Assembly (NCBI RefSeq): GCF_001266615.1 | Contig: NZ_LGHZ01000004.1 | Span: 186,001 to 250,000 of the forward strand | DNA from: Kluyvera genomosp. 1 | Lineage (GTDB): Bacteria > Pseudomonadota > Gammaproteobacteria > Enterobacterales > Enterobacteriaceae | Direction of reading: 5' to 3' | Length of the DNA stretch: 64,000 bases | Part shown: one piece after another, positions 60,739-64,000 of the stretch | Numbering within the stretch: the first letter of the stretch is position 1 | Layout: each line of letters starts with the position of its first letter | Notes under the pieces: model-generated | Databases searched by the model: none | Seen by the model: the letters and a program-made list of their open reading frames with translations, nothing else | Told to the model about the DNA's origin: nothing | Program-made: the position numbers and the translations under genes

Positions 60739-61584
60739 TTACTGGCGTACCAGACGACCAATTGCCGGGACAAAATCGGTATTCGAACGCCAAGGGTTAA
60801 TATCCAGCCCACCGCGACGGGTATAACGCGCGTAGACGCTCAGGCTTTCCGGCGCGCAGAAACGCAGAATGTCGTTGAAAATACGCTCGACGCACTGTTC
60901 GTGGAATTCATTGTGGTGGCGGAAAGAGACCAAATAACGCAGCAGCTTTTCGCGGTCGATCTGCGGACCACGATACTGAATCTGTACGGAGCCCCAGTCC
61001 GGCTGGTGAGTGATCAGACAGTTGGACTTCAGCAGATGGCTGACCAGCGTCTCCTGCACCACTTTTTCTCCGGCTGCGCCTTCGAGATAGTCGGCATTGA
61101 ACTGATAGCTCTCGATCTCAATATTCTGCTCGTCGATGCAGCTACCGTGGAAATGCGCAATCGGCTGGCCTTCAATCTCATCAAGACGATACAGCGCGAC
61201 GGTCACTTTGCCCTGTGCGCAGGCGCTGAGATCGCGCTCCAGCGTTTCCTGAACAGCTTCCCAGTTGGCAAAACGGGTCTGGTTAAAGCTATTGAGATAA
61301 AGCTTAAAGCTTTTTGACTCGACCAGATTCACCGTTTCATGGCTCAACTCGACGTGACCCACGGCAACCTGCGGTAACCCTTTAGCGTTGAGCCAGGAGA
61401 GTTCGTACAGGGTCCAGATATCAGCGCCGTGGAAGGGCAGTGAATCGGCATGCAGGCCAAGCGGATCGCGATTTAAGCTGCGCGGCACGCCCTGAAGCAG
61501 GCTGGCATCGTAGGTATCGCGGTAATCTGTGGTTTTACCCAGCGTCAGGCCCGAGAGCGCCTGATGGTTCTCATAAGAAGACAT
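60739..61584 (-). CDS. queF: NADPH-dependent 7-cyano-7-deazaguanine reductase QueF
   Basis: QueF reduces preQ0 to preQ1 in queuosine synthesis. The 281-aa product (E. coli 282) is the long bidomain form, with the catalytic C189 ([15 protein letters not shown]) and D196, and the NADPH-binding [12 protein letters not shown] near residue 89. It diverges from syd. Confidence 0.96.
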   Translation of the reverse strand: MSSYENHQALSGLTLGKTTDYRDTYDASLLQGVPRSLNRDPLGLHADSLPFHGADIWTLYELSWLNAKGLPQVAVGHVELSHETVNLVESKSFKLYLNSFNQTRFANWEAVQETLERDLSACAQGKVTVALYRLDEIEGQPIAHFHGSCIDEQNIEIESYQFNADYLEGAAGEKVVQETLVSHLLKSNCLITHQPDWGSVQIQYRGPQIDREKLLRYLVSFRHHNEFHEQCVERIFNDILRFCAPESLSVYARYTRRGGLDINPWRSNTDFVPAIGRLVRQ

Positions 61585-61602
61585 GTTTCACCGTTATAAA
61601 GC

Positions 61603-61620
61603 AGGTACACTATTGTACCT
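61603..61620. promoter_or_regulatory. Palindrome AGGTACA-CTAT-TGTACCT between queF and syd
   Basis: Perfect 7-bp arms (61603-61609, 61614-61620) with a 4-nt loop lie 19 nt upstream of queF and 34 nt upstream of syd. It could be an operator or part of overlapping promoters in this 69-nt divergent spacer; no regulator can be named. Confidence 0.4.
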
Positions 61621-61653
61621 AGTGTATCCTGGCTAACCTGAAGAGAGAAATTC

Positions 61654-62199
61654 GTGGATCAGCAGACTGCAGAAGCATTACATGCCTTTACCCAACGCTA
61701 TTGCGATGCCTGGCAGCGCGACCACAATAGCCTGCCGCGAAGCGAAGAGCTTTATGGCATCCCATCGCCGTGTCAGGTGTCGACCACTGATGATGCCGTA
61801 TTCTGGCAGCCACAGCCGTTTGACGGCGAGCAAAATGTAAATGGCGTTGAGCGTGCTATGGGTATCGTGGTACAACAACCCATTCACAGTTATTATACCA
61901 CCCAGTATGCGGGTGATATGCAGGCGCTGTTTATGGGGGAAACCCTGACATTGCTGCAGGCATGGAGCCGCGACGATTTCCTCCGTGTGCAGGAGAACCT
62001 GATTGGTCACCTGGTCACGCAGAAGCGTTTGAAGCTTTCGCCGACTCTGTTTATTGCGACGCTGGACAGTGAACTGGATGTGATTTCCGTGTGTAACGTG
62101 ACCGGTGAAGTGGTCAAAGAGACCCTCGGAACCCGTAACCGCCTGCCGCTAGCCTCCTCCCTTGCGAGTTTCCTGACTCAACTTAATCCACTTCTGTAA
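61654..62199 (+). CDS. syd: SecY-interacting protein Syd
   Basis: Syd is a peripheral membrane protein that binds SecY and is thought to check SecYEG quality. The 181-aa product has the E. coli length, starts at GTG after AGAGAG, and has [37 protein letters not shown] and a conserved [20 protein letters not shown]. CsrB lies next to it, as in E. coli. Confidence 0.94.
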   Translation: MDQQTAEALHAFTQRYCDAWQRDHNSLPRSEELYGIPSPCQVSTTDDAVFWQPQPFDGEQNVNGVERAMGIVVQQPIHSYYTTQYAGDMQALFMGETLTLLQAWSRDDFLRVQENLIGHLVTQKRLKLSPTLFIATLDSELDVISVCNVTGEVVKETLGTRNRLPLASSLASFLTQLNPLL

Positions 62200-62218
62200 G
62201 ACAGTTTGCCCGTCACTT

Positions 62219-62236
62219 TGTGAGAGATCTCTTACA
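62219..62236 (+). promoter_or_regulatory. UvrY (GacA-type) binding site for csrB
   Basis: TGTGAGAGATCTCTTACA is an almost perfect 18-bp palindrome matching the GacA/UvrY box (TGTAAGN6CTTACA type), about 190 nt upstream of the csrB start, the distance known for E. coli. Further TGTAAG half-sites occur at about 62261 and 62378. BarA-UvrY activation of csrB is established; the site is read from the sequence. Confidence 0.85.
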
Positions 62237-62409
62237 CGTACTGTAGGAGATCGCCAGAATGTAAGTAGGATACTCATCACGTTAAATTAACTATTTCTTT
62301 TTATATCAATTAGATGAGTTTTTATTCTGCTATTTTTTAATCGTGTAAGCCTTAAGGGTTTTCCTGTGAGGCACTTGTAAGACGGGGCGGAATAGCGGAT
62401 TCTATCTAC

Positions 62410-62776
62410 GTCGACAGGGAGTCGCACAGTGAAGTGAACATCAGGATGATGACACTTCATAGGACACACCGGGAAGGTGATACAAGGAAAGGCTTCAGGA
62501 TGAAGCGCAGGATCACGCAGGAACGCGTTAAAGGACACCTCCAGGACGGAGAATGAGAGCCAGACAGGATATCTGGTGGATCAGGAAGATCGGGACACAC
62601 TCAAGGATTGGGTGAAATCACATCGGGGTGGTGTGATGCAGGAAGCAGCCGTTTATGGACGAACAGGTCAGGAGACCATAGGAAAAGTTGTCACGGACGA
62701 GCAGGGAGCACCAAAAGTAGCTGGATTGCTGCGAAACGAACCGGGAGCACTGTTTATACAGTGCTCCCTTTTTTTT
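62410..62776 (+). ncRNA. csrB: Small regulatory RNA CsrB (CsrA antagonist)
   Basis: CsrB binds and titrates many copies of CsrA, relieving control of carbon storage, motility and biofilm genes. The RNA starts GTCGACAGGGAGTC and contains about two dozen GGA motifs, many as CAGGA or AGGAT in hairpin loops. It ends with the terminator GGGAGCACTGT-TTAT-ACAGTGCTCCC and eight Ts (62743-62776). At about 367 nt it matches E. coli CsrB in size and in its position between syd and yqcC. Short open frames within it are not genes. Confidence 0.96.
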
Positions 62777-62834
62777 GTTTCTCGCCAACCAGAAGTGGTA
62801 TTCTGCGCCCGATTTTGTTTCCTCTGAGGTTTCC

Positions 62835-63164
62835 ATGACACGCCACGACAGCCTACGCGACCAACTCCTGCTAATTGAAACTCTGCTTCGTCAGCATCAG
62901 CATTGGCAAGAGACCGCCCCGCACGACAGCGCTTTCGCCAGCGATCAGCCTTTTTGCATGGATACGCTGGAGCCGCTTGAGTGGCTACAGTGGGTGTTGA
63001 TCCCGCGTATGCATCAGCTACTGGATAGCGGCATGCCGCTACCAAAAGATTTCGCCATCGCACCCTACTATGAGATGGCTCTCGATACAGCCCATCCGCT
63101 GCGCGAGATTATCCTGCCACCGTTGAGCGAGCTGGACACTTTCTTCGCGGACGACGCGCGCTGA
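62835..63164 (+). CDS. yqcC: YqcC family protein
   Basis: A 109-aa soluble protein (E. coli YqcC 109) starting MTRHDSLRDQLLLIETLLRQ, with FCMDTLEPLEWLQWVLIPRM typical of the DUF446 family, a small helical fold of unknown function. The ATG at 62835 after GAGGTTTCC is chosen over an in-frame codon at 62775, which lies at the csrB terminator. The stop shares a base with the truC start (TGATG). Confidence 0.92.
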   Translation: MTRHDSLRDQLLLIETLLRQHQHWQETAPHDSAFASDQPFCMDTLEPLEWLQWVLIPRMHQLLDSGMPLPKDFAIAPYYEMALDTAHPLREIILPPLSELDTFFADDAR

Positions 63165-63946
63165 TGCTGGAAATTATTTACCAGGATGAATGGCTGGTGG
63201 CGGTCAACAAGCCGTCCGGTTGGTTGGTTCATCGCAGCTGGCTCGATCGCGATGAAAAAGTGGTCGTGATGCAAACGGTGCGTGACCAAATTGGTCAGCA
63301 CGTTTTTACCGCCCATCGTCTTGATCGGCCAACGTCAGGTGTCCTGTTGATGGGGCTTTCCAGCGAAGCGGGCCGCCGTTTGTCTCAGCAGTTTGAACAG
63401 CACCTGATTCAAAAGCGTTACCACGCGATTGTGCGTGGTTGGCTCACTGACGACGCGGTGCTCGACTATCCGCTGGTAGAAGAGCTGGATAAAATCGCCG
63501 ATAAGTTCGCTCGCGAGAATAAAGAACCGCAGCCTGCGGTAACCCACTATCGCGGCCTGGCGACGGTGGAAATGCCGGTGGCGACCGGGCGTTATCCGAC
63601 GACGCGTTATGGGTTGGTGGAACTGGATCCGAAAACGGGCCGTAAGCATCAGCTGCGCCGCCATATGTCCCATCTTCGCCACCCGATGATAGGCGACAGC
63701 AAGCACGGTGATTTACGTCAGAATCGCAGCGCGCTCGAGCATTTTGGCTGTAGTCGGCTGATGCTGCACGCCAGCCAGCTGTCGCTGACTCATCCGTTCA
63801 CGGGTGAACCTCTAGTGATTCGAGCCGGGTTGGATGACGTCTGGATGCAGGCTTTATCACATTTCGGCTGGCGCGGACTTCTCCCTGAGAATGAAAGGGT
63901 TGAGTTTGTTGCCGACAGCGGTCAGGATGAAGCTATCCAGAAGTAA
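63164..63946 (+). CDS. truC: tRNA pseudouridine(65) synthase TruC
   Basis: TruC makes pseudouridine at position 65 of certain tRNAs. The 260-aa RluA-family enzyme has the E. coli length, catalytic D54 in HRLDRPTSGVLLMG, and the conserved LDPKTGRKHQLRRHMSHL then HPMIGDSKHG. It overlaps yqcC by one base (TGATG) and precedes the flavodoxin gene by 15 nt, forming a yqcC-truC-yqcA operon. Confidence 0.96.
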   Translation: MLEIIYQDEWLVAVNKPSGWLVHRSWLDRDEKVVVMQTVRDQIGQHVFTAHRLDRPTSGVLLMGLSSEAGRRLSQQFEQHLIQKRYHAIVRGWLTDDAVLDYPLVEELDKIADKFARENKEPQPAVTHYRGLATVEMPVATGRYPTTRYGLVELDPKTGRKHQLRRHMSHLRHPMIGDSKHGDLRQNRSALEHFGCSRLMLHASQLSLTHPFTGEPLVIRAGLDDVWMQALSHFGWRGLLPENERVEFVADSGQDEAIQK

Positions 63947-63961
63947 ACAGGGAGTTAAATC

Positions 63962-64000
63962 ATGGCAGAAGTCGGGATTTTTGTAGGTACCATGTACGGC
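63962..64000 (+). CDS. yqcA: Flavodoxin-like YqcA, N-terminus only
   Basis: Thirteen codons, MAEVGIFVGTMYG, are visible before the window ends. They match the start of a short flavodoxin with the phosphate-binding loop (V-G-T-M-Y-G) used for FMN, and the position after truC is that of E. coli yqcA. GGGAG precedes the ATG. Confidence 0.8.
   Translation, partial: MAEVGIFVGTMYG

Noticed and set aside
62576-62838. Two short open frames inside and after csrB
   Set aside because: They lie in the CsrB RNA and run through its terminator; coding there is not supported.

Overview
The window is a chromosomal segment of an enterobacterium (order Enterobacterales, Escherichia/Salmonella/Klebsiella relatives). 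Nearly every protein matches its E. coli or Salmonella counterpart in length and key residues. The gene order from mutH to truC is the E. coli order around 63 min, here written in the reverse direction. The complete cbi cluster between amiC and the initiator-tRNA genes is absent from E. coli K-12, so a cobalamin-synthesising genus such as Klebsiella, Raoultella, Enterobacter or Kluyvera is more likely; the sequence alone does not settle the genus.

Layout. 1-1461: mutH (minus) and a long gene-free spacer rich in DnaA boxes, at the place where E. coli carries DARS2. 1462-6105: rppH, ptsP, lgt, thyA. 6316-8028: four small prepilin-like genes (ppdA, ppdB, ygdB, ppdC). 8041-19852: recC, ptrA, recB, recD. 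19853-20175: an 81-bp tandem repeat array framed by long inverted arms. 20176-24070: argA (minus, with paired ARG boxes), then amiC and cobD.

24055-39431: pduX (minus), a cobalamin riboswitch, and an unbroken 17-gene run cbiA-B-C-D-E-T-F-G-H-J-K-L-M-N-Q-O-P. It encodes cobalt uptake (CbiMNQO) and the early-cobalt (anaerobic) route from precorrin-2 to adenosylcobinamide-type intermediates. PduX and CobD supply threonine phosphate and aminopropanol phosphate. cobU, cobS and cobT, which follow cbiP in Salmonella, are not here. Three near-identical initiator tRNA genes (minus) close the cluster.

40057-46869: mltA, tcdA, csdE-csdA (minus), ygdI, the sRNA GcvB (minus), gcvA, ygdD, rlmM. 46918-55122: L-fucose utilisation, fucPIKUR (minus) diverging from fucAO (plus). 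Their shared control region holds two good CRP sites and three copies of an 11-bp motif. 55175-61584: xni, sdaB, sdaC, ppnN, queF, all minus. 61654-64000: syd, the sRNA CsrB with its upstream UvrY-type box, yqcC, truC and the start of a flavodoxin gene cut by the window edge.

I did not find a clearly new multi-gene system. The points most worth a second look are non-coding: the DnaA-box spacer, the 81-bp array between recD and argA, the repeated 11-mer in the fuc control region, and the organisation of the split cobalamin locus (cobD tied to amiC, pduX next to the cbi operon, cobUST missing).
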